The notes beneath the pieces were generated by a model, which ran no database searches, was not told the DNA's origin, and saw only the letters and a list, made by a program, of their open reading frames with translations. DNA of 64,000 nt, from the NCBI RefSeq assembly GCF_900112065.1, contig NZ_FOKE01000007.1, forward strand, positions 248,001 to 312,000, in the 5' to 3' direction. The position numbers were made by a program, and so were the translations under genes. Below, in pieces: positions 34,314 to 42,078 of this stretch. This DNA is from Cohnella sp. OV330. GTDB taxonomy: Bacteria > Bacillota > Bacilli > Paenibacillales > Paenibacillaceae. Within the stretch, counting starts at the first letter, position 1; every line of letters starts with the position of its first letter.

Positions 34314-34922
34314 TCAGACGAGCGACGATCCGATCAGCTTGATCGTGACCACCTCGTCCGCCACCGGATCGAAGTCCAGGCGCAATATGCCGCCCTCGAC
34401 GTCGGCAGTCATGGACGAGGAGGACGGGGTCGCCTTCATCGACAGGCTGCGGGCGGCGTCGGCCGTCGCGCTGCCGACTTCGACGTTCGGCAGCCCGGAG
34501 GAGACGGAGGCCGACGAGATTTCTACATAAACGACATGCTCGGATGAATCGACCCCGATCGTCAATCCGCCGTATTCGCGGAGCTCGACCGTATGTCCCG
34601 CGTCCGGCAGCGTATAGCTGTCGCTTGCCCGGCCGCCGATCTCGGCTTCAGCGTCCGCCAGCGTCATGCCGAGCGAGATGCCGCCGAGCCGAGGTTTCTG
34701 CGAAAGGGTCTTGTCCGGCGTCCCGGCCGGTGCTCCGCCATGCGCATGAATCGTTACCTCGGGCGTCGGATTCGGGTATGCATCCGAAGCTTCGGCGGAG
34801 GGTACGGAAGTCGCCGCCGATTGAACGTCGTGCGCGCTGCCGCATGCGGCGGACAGCAGGATGACGCCGGTCGCCAGTACGCCGAGGAGCAGGTTACGCT
34901 CTTTGCGTCGGCTGTTATACAT
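34314..34922 (-). CDS. Hypothetical lipoprotein
   Basis: 202 residues. An N-terminal signal peptide ends in the lipobox LSAAC (about residue 27), so the protein is predicted to be lipid-anchored outside the membrane. A Ser/Ala/Pro-rich spacer of about 50 residues follows. A small domain contains LGGISLGMTLADAEAEIGG and then GLTIGVDSSEHVVYVEISS, a pattern seen in small exported domains of unknown role. No catalytic motif. It precedes ykvI on the same strand with a gap of 93 bases. Confidence 0.8.
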   Translation of the reverse strand: MYNSRRKERNLLLGVLATGVILLSAACGSAHDVQSAATSVPSAEASDAYPNPTPEVTIHAHGGAPAGTPDKTLSQKPRLGGISLGMTLADAEAEIGGRASDSYTLPDAGHTVELREYGGLTIGVDSSEHVVYVEISSASVSSGLPNVEVGSATADAARSLSMKATPSSSSMTADVEGGILRLDFDPVADEVVTIKLIGSSLV

Positions 34923-35144
34923 GAGGACACCGCCTTACATTCTTTTCTATATTTAGTTGGACCCGCCGGATAGAGATAAAGTTGCTCGTCGAATCGGATT
35001 TGAGCAGTTGCGCATGGGCCTCCCGTCGCAGGCGACCGCCAATGGGGGAAGAAGGGCCTAGAAATCTTCGCGCGCCGGCCGGTGTTGCGTGAACGCGCAG
35101 GGATATGGTATTTTATTCGGAAAAGAGTGGACGGGGAGATTGTC

Positions 35145-35717
35145 ATGGAGATATTGAAACAACGGATTTTAGAGGAAGCGACCGTCGTAAGCGCAGGCGT
35201 CCTGAAGCTCGACTCGCTGCTCAATCACGGCGTCGATCCGGGACTGACGATGGAGCTCGGCAAGGAATTCGCGCGCCGCTTCGAGGGACGGGATATCACG
35301 AAGGTCGTGACGATCGAAGCGTCCGGCATTCCGGTCGCGTTCGCCACGGCGCTCGTCATGAACGTGCCCCTCGTATTCGCCCGGCGCAAGAAGACGCTGC
35401 TTAACGAACCGGACGCCTATTGCGAGCGCGTGCCTTCGTTTACCAAAGGCATCGTCACCGACCTGCTCGTATCGCGACACCTGCTGAAGGCCGAGGACCG
35501 GGTGCTGTTCATCGACGATATTATCGCCAACGGAGACGCGGCAAGAGGGCTGCTGAAGATTCTCGAGCAGGCCGGCAGCTCGGTGGCGGGCATCGGGATC
35601 GTGCTCGAAAAGTCGTTCCAGGCGGGCGGCAGGACGCTGCGGGAGCTGGGCTACGAGGTCGAATCGCTCGTCAAGATCGCTTCTTTGGAAGGTAACGCCA
35701 TAACGTTCGAGGACTAG
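35145..35717 (+). CDS. xpt: Xanthine phosphoribosyltransferase
   Basis: 190 residues. Converts xanthine and PRPP to XMP in purine salvage. The PRPP-binding loop is VLFIDDIIANGDAARGLL (about 120-137), and KVVTIEASGIPVAFATA and FARRKKTLL are typical of Xpt rather than of hypoxanthine or adenine enzymes. ATG 35145 follows GGGGAG. In B. subtilis xpt is controlled by a guanine riboswitch and PurR. The 220-base leader here shows neither the aptamer core nor a clear PurR box, and pbuX does not follow. It appears monocistronic. Confidence 0.93.
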   Translation: MEILKQRILEEATVVSAGVLKLDSLLNHGVDPGLTMELGKEFARRFEGRDITKVVTIEASGIPVAFATALVMNVPLVFARRKKTLLNEPDAYCERVPSFTKGIVTDLLVSRHLLKAEDRVLFIDDIIANGDAARGLLKILEQAGSSVAGIGIVLEKSFQAGGRTLRELGYEVESLVKIASLEGNAITFED

Positions 35718-35826
35718 TCCCTATTCTTTGTAAGATAATCCCAAGCCCAACCTTGAAGAGAAGACTTCCCGTCGGGCTGCCATTTGTTCTATAATAAGGC
35801 TAAGTGCAGAGGGAGGCGAGCAGCAA

Positions 35827-36153
35827 ATGGGAGATATGAATGTGCCGCAGCAGTTTTTCGTCGACAAGCTGGAGCAAGCCAAGATCCATTTCGAGCGCGC
35901 GCTCGACTGCAAGCATACGGAGTTCGACGACCTTTATCCTTATATGATCGAGCATCCGCAGTTTTTCTGGTACAAGCGATACGTCGCTTGGTCGGAGCTT
36001 CTCACGATCGTGAAGCTGTGCGACGAGCTGGGGATCTCCTGGACCGAGCAGTTCACGGAGCGTCAAGCCGAGTACGTACGCGGCCGCGTCATGTCGAGCA
36101 AGGTACTCGATTATTGGTACGAGACAAACGAATCGCGCGAGCATGTCGGCTAA
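35827..36153 (+). CDS. Conserved hypothetical protein, 108 residues
   Basis: A small, soluble, mostly helical protein rich in aromatic residues (Trp, Tyr, Phe), for example HPQFFWYKRYVAWSEL and the ending VLDYWYETNE. There is no membrane segment, cysteine pair or catalytic motif. ATG after GAGGGAGGCG at good distance. It is monocistronic, with a terminator following at 36178. I do not recognise the family. A helical bundle that binds a partner protein would fit the composition but is speculation. Confidence 0.78.
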   Translation: MGDMNVPQQFFVDKLEQAKIHFERALDCKHTEFDDLYPYMIEHPQFFWYKRYVAWSELLTIVKLCDELGISWTEQFTERQAEYVRGRVMSSKVLDYWYETNESREHVG

Positions 36154-36177
36154 GCAGCTGCGGCGTTGAATAGCAGG

Positions 36178-36220
36178 AGGACCCGGACGAGACGGCCGTC
36201 TTGTGCGGGTCCTGTTTTTT
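36178..36220 (+). terminator. Terminator after the 108-residue hypothetical gene
   Basis: AGGACCCG (36178-36185) pairs with CGGGTCCT (36206-36213), and GTTTTTTAT follows. Confidence 0.85.
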
Positions 36221-36252
36221 ATATGCTTTAAACGAATGGAGAGGAGACCGTC

Positions 36253-36525
36253 ATGGCAATTAGCGACGAACAACTTGATCAGTACCGGGTCGAAGGAATC
36301 AAAGTCCGCGTCGTGCGGGACATCCTGCAGATCAACGACGTGCGGGGGATCGTCGTGGCATGGGACGACGATTACGTGCTTATCCGCAGACCGAATCGCC
36401 GTGTCGTGAAGCTGCGGCGCAGCTATGCGATCGGACCCGCGTCGGAGCCCAGGCAGGCACCGGTGCTGGACGGCGCGCCCTTCGAACTCGAGGATGTCGG
36501 CGAACCGGATGATGCAAATGACTGA
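36253..36525 (+). CDS. Conserved hypothetical protein, 90 residues
   Basis: Soluble, highly charged protein. A helical start (MAISDEQLDQYRVEGIKVRV) leads into an apparent beta-rich core with short strands (GIVVAWDDDYVLIRRPNRRV), reminiscent of small SH3-like or Tudor-like barrels. The C-terminus is acidic (FELEDVGEPDDAND). Strong GGAGAGGAGA site before the ATG at 36253. A barrel with many Arg residues would suit nucleic-acid or ribosome binding, but that is inference. It lies just upstream of the first tRNA-Leu. Confidence 0.75.
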   Translation: MAISDEQLDQYRVEGIKVRVVRDILQINDVRGIVVAWDDDYVLIRRPNRRVVKLRRSYAIGPASEPRQAPVLDGAPFELEDVGEPDDAND

Positions 36526-36548
36526 AAATTAGAACTTTGCGGACAAGC

Positions 36549-36578
36549 TTGACTTCGTTTCCCGGCCCGTGCTATTAT
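36549..36578 (+). promoter_or_regulatory. Promoter of tRNA-Leu copy 1
   Basis: TTGACT (36549-36554) and TATTAT (36573-36578) with an 18-base spacer, about 77 bases before the mature tRNA. It is not related to the promoters of copies 2 and 3. Confidence 0.6.
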
Positions 36579-36654
36579 GAGTTTCGTGATTGCGGAACGT
36601 AAGGCGCGGCGCCGTTAACGGACAAGCGCAGATCGTTCCCGGCAACATCACTTT

Positions 36655-36742
<88 letters not shown>

Positions 36743-36756
36743 CCTCATCAACGACA

Positions 36757-36796
36757 GGCTTTCGATTCGTCTTAGGACGAAGCGGGAGCTTTTTTA
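36757..36796 (+). terminator. Terminator after tRNA-Leu copy 1
   Basis: An imperfect stem from GGCTTTCGATTCGTC to GACGAAGCGGGAGC with a TTAG loop, followed by six Ts. Confidence 0.7.
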
Positions 36797-36879
36797 TTGC
36801 GATCCGCTAGAGCAGCGGCCCGCCTTTTAGTACCGCGCATAAGGCGATCGGACATCTTCATATGGAAATGAAATAAAGC

Positions 36880-36908
36880 TTTACAATCGAGTGAAAACCC
36901 TATATAAT
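36880..36908 (+). promoter_or_regulatory. Promoter of tRNA-Leu copy 2
   Basis: TTTACA (36880-36885) and TATAAT (36903-36908) have a 17-base spacer. The stretch CTATATAATCTAATTTATCG is almost the same as upstream of copy 3. Confidence 0.8.
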
Positions 36909-36955
36909 CTAATTTATCGTCTTGAGATAGAAGTTTTGATCGGGACGCTTCATAT

Positions 36956-37043
<88 letters not shown>

Positions 37044-37056
37044 CTTCGATTTTAAT

Positions 37057-37094
37057 AAGCTCGCATGTCCCCCTTCGGCGCATGCGAGCTTTTT
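37057..37094 (+). terminator. Terminator after tRNA-Leu copy 2
   Basis: AAGCTCGCATG (37057-37067) pairs with CATGCGAGCTT (37081-37091), and more Ts follow. Confidence 0.85.
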
Positions 37095-37226
37095 GCATAC
37101 CAATTTACAAAAGCGATTTCGGTCAGTTTTTTAAGCAGGATGCTGAATGGCGTGCGTCCGCCGAATGGTCTACCATGAAGAGGCGAATAGGTGCTGCTGG
37201 AAGGGGAAGGGGCGTTAGGAACCGGC

Positions 37227-37502
37227 ATGAGCGTTAAGGCGACGGAGACCTGCAAAGGCTGTACTTCAAGCGTAAAGGTCACGGAGGCGCAAATCGAGCG
37301 TCTGTTGTCCAAAATCAAACCGAGCGACCGGATTGACGACGATAGCTATAAAACGAGGCTGGAAGCGTGCGCGAGCTGCGACGGACTGGCTTACGGCACG
37401 ACATGCATGCACTGCGGTTGCCTCGTACGGCTGCGGGCGAGCCTGAAAGAGGGACGCTGTCCGCACCCGGAATCCCAAGTCAATCCGAAATGGCTGGCAT
37501 AG
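37227..37502 (+). CDS. DUF6171-type cysteine-rich small protein
   Basis: 91 residues with seven cysteines arranged as C-x2-C near the N-terminus (ETCKGCTSS), C-x2-C in ACASCDGLAYG, then CMHCGCLV and a final Cys in GRCPHPES. This suggests one or two structural zinc or iron-sulfur sites. The pattern corresponds to DUF6171, small Firmicute proteins of unknown role. ATG 37227 has AGGAA seven bases upstream; an upstream GTG at 37191 in the same frame lacks a site. It is convergent with the arabinofuranosidase gene. Confidence 0.78.
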   Translation: MSVKATETCKGCTSSVKVTEAQIERLLSKIKPSDRIDDDSYKTRLEACASCDGLAYGTTCMHCGCLVRLRASLKEGRCPHPESQVNPKWLA

Positions 37503-37579
37503 GGCGCGCATCCGGACTGAACGATGAAGGCGAAAATGAAAGCTCCATGCGCTTAGATGCGCATGGAGCTTATTTGCCG

Positions 37580-39067
37580 TCAGGTACGGGGCTTGAAGCT
37601 GATCGTCGCGACCGAAGCGGCCGCCATAGGGACGATGTACGCTTGACCGTCGCGCTTGATACCTTCCATCGGCTTCGCTTCGACCCGGTCGGGCGCCTCG
37701 AACGTATTGTGCGCGCTCATGCCTTCGCCGCTTAATACGAGACCTTCCATTTCGTATTCGCTTTCGGTTCCGCGCAGCTCGAGCCGGAGCTCGGCAGCGT
37801 CGGCGGGATGCATATTGAAAAGGCTGACATGAACTACGCCGTCCTTTTTAGAAGCCGTCGCGCCGACATGGGGCAGCGGCTGTCCTTCTCCCGAGCCGAA
37901 GCTGCCGAATTCCCCATGCAAGGCGAGCGCCTCGGCATCCTGATGAACGGCATACATTTTCAGAACGTGGTAGGTCGGCGTACGCAGCATCCGGTCGCCT
38001 TCGGTAAGCACGACCGCTTGCAGGACATTAACGAGCTGCGCGATGTTGGCCATCTGGACGCGATGCGCGTGCTTGTGGAAAATATGCAAATGCGCGGCGG
38101 CGACGAGCGCGTCCCGCATCGTGTTTTGCTGGTACAAAAATCCCGGATTCGTTCCCGGTTCGACGTCGAACCAGGTGCCCCATTCGTCGACGATCATGCC
38201 GATGCGGCGCTCGGGATCGTATCGGTCCATGACCGTGCCGTGCCGGGTGAGCAGCTCGTCCATATGAAGCGCCTTGCGCATCGTGAGTTCCCAATCGGAC
38301 GCTTCGAACTCGGTTGCCGAACCTTTTTCCTGCCACGTACCCGGGACGGTATAGTAATGCAGGCTCAGTCCGTCCATTTGCCCGGCGGCCTTCTGCATGA
38401 GCACTTCCGTCCAGCGGTAATCATCCGAGTTGGCCCCGCCGGCGATCTTGTAGAGCTTGTTGTCGCCGTACTGCCTGCAGTACGTTTGGTACTGGCGGTA
38501 CAGGTCGGCGTAATATTCGGGCAGCATATGTCCGCCGCATCCCCAGTTTTCGTTGCCCACGCCGAAGTACTTGAGCTTCCAAGGCTTCTCGCGACCGTTC
38601 TGCCTGCGAAGGTTGGCAAGCGGAGATTCGCCGTCGAACGTCATATATTCGAGCCACTCGGACATCTCTTGCACGGCGCCGCTGCCTACGTTGCCGCAAA
38701 TATAAGGCTCCGCGCCGATCAGCTCGCACAACCGGAAAAATTCGTGCGTCCCGAAATGGTTGTTTTCCACGACGCCGCCCCAGTGCGTGTTGATCATGCG
38801 CTTGCGGGTCTCGCGCGGACCGATGCCGTCGCGCCAATGATATTCGTCGGCGAAGCAGCCGCCCGGCCAGCGCAGCACCGGAACCTTGAGCTCGCGCAGC
38901 GCCTCGAGCACGTCGTTGCGGATGCCGTCCGTATTCGGGATCGGCGAGTCCTCTCCGACCCACAATCCTTCGTAGATGCATCGTCCGAGATGCTCCGAAA
39001 AGTGACCGTAAATATTTTTGTTGATCGTTCCTGTCGTCCAGTCCGTATGCACGATTGCCTTCAGCAT
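37580..39067 (-). CDS. abfA: Alpha-L-arabinofuranosidase, GH51
   Basis: 495 residues, no signal peptide, so it acts on imported arabino-oligosaccharides inside the cell. The GH51 barrel carries the acid/base Glu in YFGVGNENWGCGGHM and the nucleophile Glu in MIVDEWGTWFDVEPG. YGHFSEHLGRCIYEGLWV at the N-terminus is the family signature. The C-terminal 130 residues form the beta-sandwich. ATG after GGAAGGAG. Divergent from an AraC-type gene, which probably controls it. A -10-like TATAAT on the minus strand lies at 39123-39128 with a poor -35, consistent with activator dependence. No arabinose transporter or other ara gene is adjacent. Confidence 0.95.
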   Translation of the reverse strand: MLKAIVHTDWTTGTINKNIYGHFSEHLGRCIYEGLWVGEDSPIPNTDGIRNDVLEALRELKVPVLRWPGGCFADEYHWRDGIGPRETRKRMINTHWGGVVENNHFGTHEFFRLCELIGAEPYICGNVGSGAVQEMSEWLEYMTFDGESPLANLRRQNGREKPWKLKYFGVGNENWGCGGHMLPEYYADLYRQYQTYCRQYGDNKLYKIAGGANSDDYRWTEVLMQKAAGQMDGLSLHYYTVPGTWQEKGSATEFEASDWELTMRKALHMDELLTRHGTVMDRYDPERRIGMIVDEWGTWFDVEPGTNPGFLYQQNTMRDALVAAAHLHIFHKHAHRVQMANIAQLVNVLQAVVLTEGDRMLRTPTYHVLKMYAVHQDAEALALHGEFGSFGSGEGQPLPHVGATASKKDGVVHVSLFNMHPADAAELRLELRGTESEYEMEGLVLSGEGMSAHNTFEAPDRVEAKPMEGIKRDGQAYIVPMAAASVATISFKPRT

Positions 39068-39134
39068 GCGATTACTCCTTCCAAAATAACGTTACTCTTT
39101 GCGATGAACGCGTTTTCAGCTTCATTATAGAGGC

Positions 39135-39163
39135 TTGAGAAGGAGCGAACCATCCATTATAAT
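39135..39163 (+). promoter_or_regulatory. Sigma-A promoter of the AraC-type gene
   Basis: TTGAGA (39135-39140) and TATAAT (39158-39163) with a 17-base spacer. The start site near 39170 supports translation from TTG 39204 rather than from the open frame upstream. Confidence 0.65.
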
Positions 39164-39203
39164 ATCAAAAAAAATGACCGATCGTGCTTTGGGAGGGATC
39201 GAT

Positions 39204-40076
39204 TTGCTGGATTTGCTGAGCTGCGGCTATCACCATGTCCATCCGGACGGTATCACGATCGACAGGCCGAGGGGCGCGGGCAACTATGCCTTCGTTTTTT
39301 TTAAGAGCCGCTCCGAGGTCATCGTCCGCGGCCGATCGATGAGCGTTGAGCCGGGGACCCATATCCTGTTCGGGCCGGATACGCCGCATCTGTACCGGGA
39401 GATGGAGCGTCCGTTCGCGAACGATTGGTTCCATTGCGTGGGCGAAGAGATGGGGGCGCTGTTGGCCGAGCTGGGATATCCGTTGGACGAGCCGGTCAAG
39501 GCCGTCGATGCTCTGCAGATCTCGCGGGGCGTCATCGAGCTGCGGCGCATACAGAGCAACGGGGGGCGTCTGGCGGGCAGGATCCTAGATCTGGAGCTTC
39601 GCGGCTTCATGATGAAGCTGGCCAATGCGACGCAGGCAGCGCCGCTTCCGGACAAGGTCAGCGGCTATTACGGCGCCTTCGTCGATCTCCGAAGCTCGCT
39701 CTATAATGCGCCGCACGAGCGGACGACCGTGGAGGAGCTGGCCTCGCGGGTCAATTTGAGCAAATCGTATTTTCAGCACTCGTACAAGCAGTTTTTCGGC
39801 GTGCCGGTCATGACGGACATGATCGCGGCCCGACTTGAATATGCGAAATATTTGTTGAAAAACAGCAGGCTGTCCGTCTCCGAGGTGTCGACGCTATGCG
39901 GGTACGACAACGATACCCACTTCATGCGCCAATTTAAAAAGTACGTCCGCGTCACGCCTAAGCGCTATCGCGATGCCGGCGCTCCCGACCGCAGTCCAGT
40001 GCAGATCACGACTTCAGCAGGGCAACCGTTCACGACGCAAGACGATGGGAGAGGCTCCTTGCCGCGGCTACAATGA
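39204..40076 (+). CDS. AraC family transcriptional regulator
   Basis: About 290 residues. The N-terminal cupin sensor (about 15-130; FGPDTPHLYREMERPFAND) precedes two helix-turn-helix units: TVEELASRVNLSKSYFQHSY and LSVSEVSTLCGYDNDTHFMR followed by FKKYVRVTPKRYR. The longer open frame from 39135 overlaps a strong promoter. TTG 39204 has GGGAGGG six bases upstream and is preferred; ATG 39174 has no site and would be nearly leaderless. It likely senses arabinose or an arabino-oligosaccharide and activates the divergent abfA. A Thr/Ser/Gln-rich tail extends beyond the usual end. Confidence 0.9.
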   Translation: MLDLLSCGYHHVHPDGITIDRPRGAGNYAFVFFKSRSEVIVRGRSMSVEPGTHILFGPDTPHLYREMERPFANDWFHCVGEEMGALLAELGYPLDEPVKAVDALQISRGVIELRRIQSNGGRLAGRILDLELRGFMMKLANATQAAPLPDKVSGYYGAFVDLRSSLYNAPHERTTVEELASRVNLSKSYFQHSYKQFFGVPVMTDMIAARLEYAKYLLKNSRLSVSEVSTLCGYDNDTHFMRQFKKYVRVTPKRYRDAGAPDRSPVQITTSAGQPFTTQDDGRGSLPRLQ

Positions 40077-40110
40077 AAGAGACATAGCCAACGTTAAGGG
40101 AGGAATCGGG

Positions 40111-40749
40111 ATGATCGGCAGTACGCAAATCGAGGCGACCGCCCCCGTCGGAGGGGCCGAAGACGGCGCGCGGTTTACGGTTCGGCAAAAGGCATGGCTT
40201 CTCTGGGAGAAGGTCGTCTGGCTCGGGATGGAATGGCGCAGCGAGGGCAAGCTCGATTACGGCATATGCAAGCTGCTCATCAAACGGCATTCGGGGGAAC
40301 CGATCGTTTGCGAGGACGGCACGCGAATCGAGGCCGGCGACCGGATCGGCGAGCTGCATCTGGACAACCGTCGGATGCTCGAGCTGTCCGGCGCGGTCGG
40401 CGCCGACCGCGCCGCGTTGAAGACCGCCCGGCTGGCACGCGCTTCGTTGAGGCGGATCGCCGAGGCGATGGAGGGCGATCCGAGGCTGGCCAAGGTGAAG
40501 GGGCTGCTCGGCACGACGCTGCTACACCGCGGACTTGTGCACGGTCTGGGCTTCGAGTGCCGGCCGCTTCCCTCGCGGACGATGGAAAGATGGACCGCCG
40601 TTTATTTGCAGACGCTGCTCAGGTTCCTTCATCCTGCCGGCGGACGCCGCACGCGAGGGAGCAAAGGAAAGCTGGTGCCGATGCAGCTCATTCACTCGCG
40701 TCAATCGCTCATGCGTTCGATGGGGAGCTTCAAGCCCGCCGCTTCGTGA
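40111..40749 (+). CDS. YkoP-like protein
   Basis: 212 residues, no signal peptide. After a variable head, the core contains WEKVVWLGMEWRSEGKL, a link to GTRIEAGDRIGELHLDN and then FLHPAGGRRTRGSKGKLVPM. These features are remembered from YkoP of B. subtilis and from domains fused to polysaccharide deacetylases in Paenibacillus. Function unknown; the association with deacetylases suggests a cell-envelope role. ATG after GGGAGGA. It follows the AraC gene by 34 bases and may be co-transcribed. A terminator follows. The family call is moderate. Confidence 0.75.
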   Translation: MIGSTQIEATAPVGGAEDGARFTVRQKAWLLWEKVVWLGMEWRSEGKLDYGICKLLIKRHSGEPIVCEDGTRIEAGDRIGELHLDNRRMLELSGAVGADRAALKTARLARASLRRIAEAMEGDPRLAKVKGLLGTTLLHRGLVHGLGFECRPLPSRTMERWTAVYLQTLLRFLHPAGGRRTRGSKGKLVPMQLIHSRQSLMRSMGSFKPAAS

Positions 40750-40795
40750 ACGGCCGCCGACAACTTGCGTCCATCATGAATCAAGACTTCGGCAG

Positions 40796-40828
40796 CCTGA
40801 CGGCGCATCGCGCGCCGTCAGGTTTTTT
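40796..40828 (+). terminator. Terminator after the YkoP-like gene
   Basis: CCTGACGGCGC (40796-40806) pairs with GCGCCGTCAGG (40812-40822), and six Ts follow. Confidence 0.9.
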
Positions 40829-40870
40829 GACACGAATTATTTGAATTCGACGGAAGGGAGCGCAGGAAAA

Positions 40871-40927
40871 ATGTCGAATTATGTAGTATTCATCCTCATG
40901 CAACTAGATCCGGTAAGCGTGGTGTAA
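40871..40927 (+). CDS. 18-codon upstream ORF, possible leader peptide of the GGDEF gene
   Basis: ATG at 40871 with AGGAAAA just before it, reading MSNYVVFILMQLDPVSVV and stopping with TAA at 40925-40927. Only one base separates its stop from the ATG of the GGDEF gene. That gene has no good ribosome binding site of its own, only GTGGTG inside the small ORF. The arrangement suggests translational coupling. Whether the peptide is functional is unknown. Confidence 0.45.
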   Translation: MSNYVVFILMQLDPVSVV

Positions 40928-40928
40928 A

Positions 40929-42059
40929 ATGAAAAATAAGCAAAACCGTTATTTCTCCAACCCTTCCTTCGCGGCCATCGAAAATCGGCGCCAGTTCCGG
41001 TACGCGCGCGGGTTTATTTGGACCTATTGGTCGGTCATCGGCGCGCATTTTTTGGCCCAGCTTTTCGCGTTTCTTTTCCTCCCTTACGAAGCCGCGGCGA
41101 ATTATTTTTATTTGCATATCTTGTTCAATCCCACTTTGCTCATGTGCGGCATCACGGCCGTCGCCCATTCGTTTCTCGTCAAAGCCGAACGCTTCTCGTT
41201 TCCTTCGATTTTCGTGGCGGGCACGTTGATCTCGATGGTTATCGTCCATTTGAACATGGATATCCGGATTATCGCGGCGGTCATGCTGCTCCCGATTTTC
41301 GCCTCTACGCTTTTTTTCAGGCTGAGCTTGACCTGGTTCACCGCAGCGCTTCAAGTCGTCGGCTTCAGCGTCCTGTTTCGGTGGGATATTGGGTTTCGCT
41401 CGTTTATGAGCGATTTCGACCTGATTGCGATCGTTCTGTTTTTCGCGCTAAGCACGGTCGCCGCCAGCTTCATCATCGTCAGCGGCCGCGATCTCGTCAT
41501 CGATCTCGAAGCGGCGATGATCGCTCAGCAGCAGCTGCTGGTAGAAAAAACGGTTATGTCCCAGCGCTCCAAAACGGATGCGTTGACGAACCTGTACAAC
41601 CATATGTCTTTCCACGATTTTTACGACAAGGCAATCGAGTTCGCGGACAGAGGCGCGCCTTTTCACCTCGCCTTGATCGACATCGACAACTTCAAATCGA
41701 TCAACGATACGTTCGGGCACCGCGTCGGCGACACGATACTGGCGACCGTAGCGCGCGTCATCAAGGATCGGATCTCCCCTGCGGACATCGCGTCCCGGTA
41801 CGGCGGAGAGGAGTTCGCCTTGCTGCTGTTCGAGCAATCGTTCGAAGAGGCTTATGCGCTGGTCGACGGGATCCGGGCGGAGCTGGCCGAGTCGTACCAT
41901 CCCGAATTGGACGGCAGAGCCGTGACCGTGAGCGTCGGGATCAAGAGCTATTCGAACGCGTTCACCAAGGAAAAGCTGTTCGAGGACGTGGATGCATTGC
42001 TATACGAAGCGAAGCGGGCTGGGAAAAACAAAGTGGCATCCGAGGCGTTGACCGTCTGA
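40929..42059 (+). CDS. Membrane GGDEF protein, putative diguanylate cyclase (second copy)
   Basis: 376 residues. Six predicted membrane helices (about 28-185), a short linker helix with AAMIAQQQLLVEKTVM, then a GGDEF domain: KTDALTNLYNHMSFHDFYDK, LIDIDNFKSINDTFGHRVGD and the active loop SRYGGEEFALLLF. The RxxD inhibitory site is absent (SPAD at that place). It is expected to make cyclic di-GMP in response to a membrane or extracellular signal. Translation probably depends on the 18-codon ORF upstream. It is convergent with gerAC. Confidence 0.88.
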   Translation: MKNKQNRYFSNPSFAAIENRRQFRYARGFIWTYWSVIGAHFLAQLFAFLFLPYEAAANYFYLHILFNPTLLMCGITAVAHSFLVKAERFSFPSIFVAGTLISMVIVHLNMDIRIIAAVMLLPIFASTLFFRLSLTWFTAALQVVGFSVLFRWDIGFRSFMSDFDLIAIVLFFALSTVAASFIIVSGRDLVIDLEAAMIAQQQLLVEKTVMSQRSKTDALTNLYNHMSFHDFYDKAIEFADRGAPFHLALIDIDNFKSINDTFGHRVGDTILATVARVIKDRISPADIASRYGGEEFALLLFEQSFEEAYALVDGIRAELAESYHPELDGRAVTVSVGIKSYSNAFTKEKLFEDVDALLYEAKRAGKNKVASEALTV

Positions 42060-42078
42060 TTGGCACGGGTCGACGCCT

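Noticed and set aside
34923..35144. Guanine riboswitch or PurR box upstream of xpt
   Set aside because: The conserved aptamer core and a CGAA-type PurR dyad were looked for and not found.
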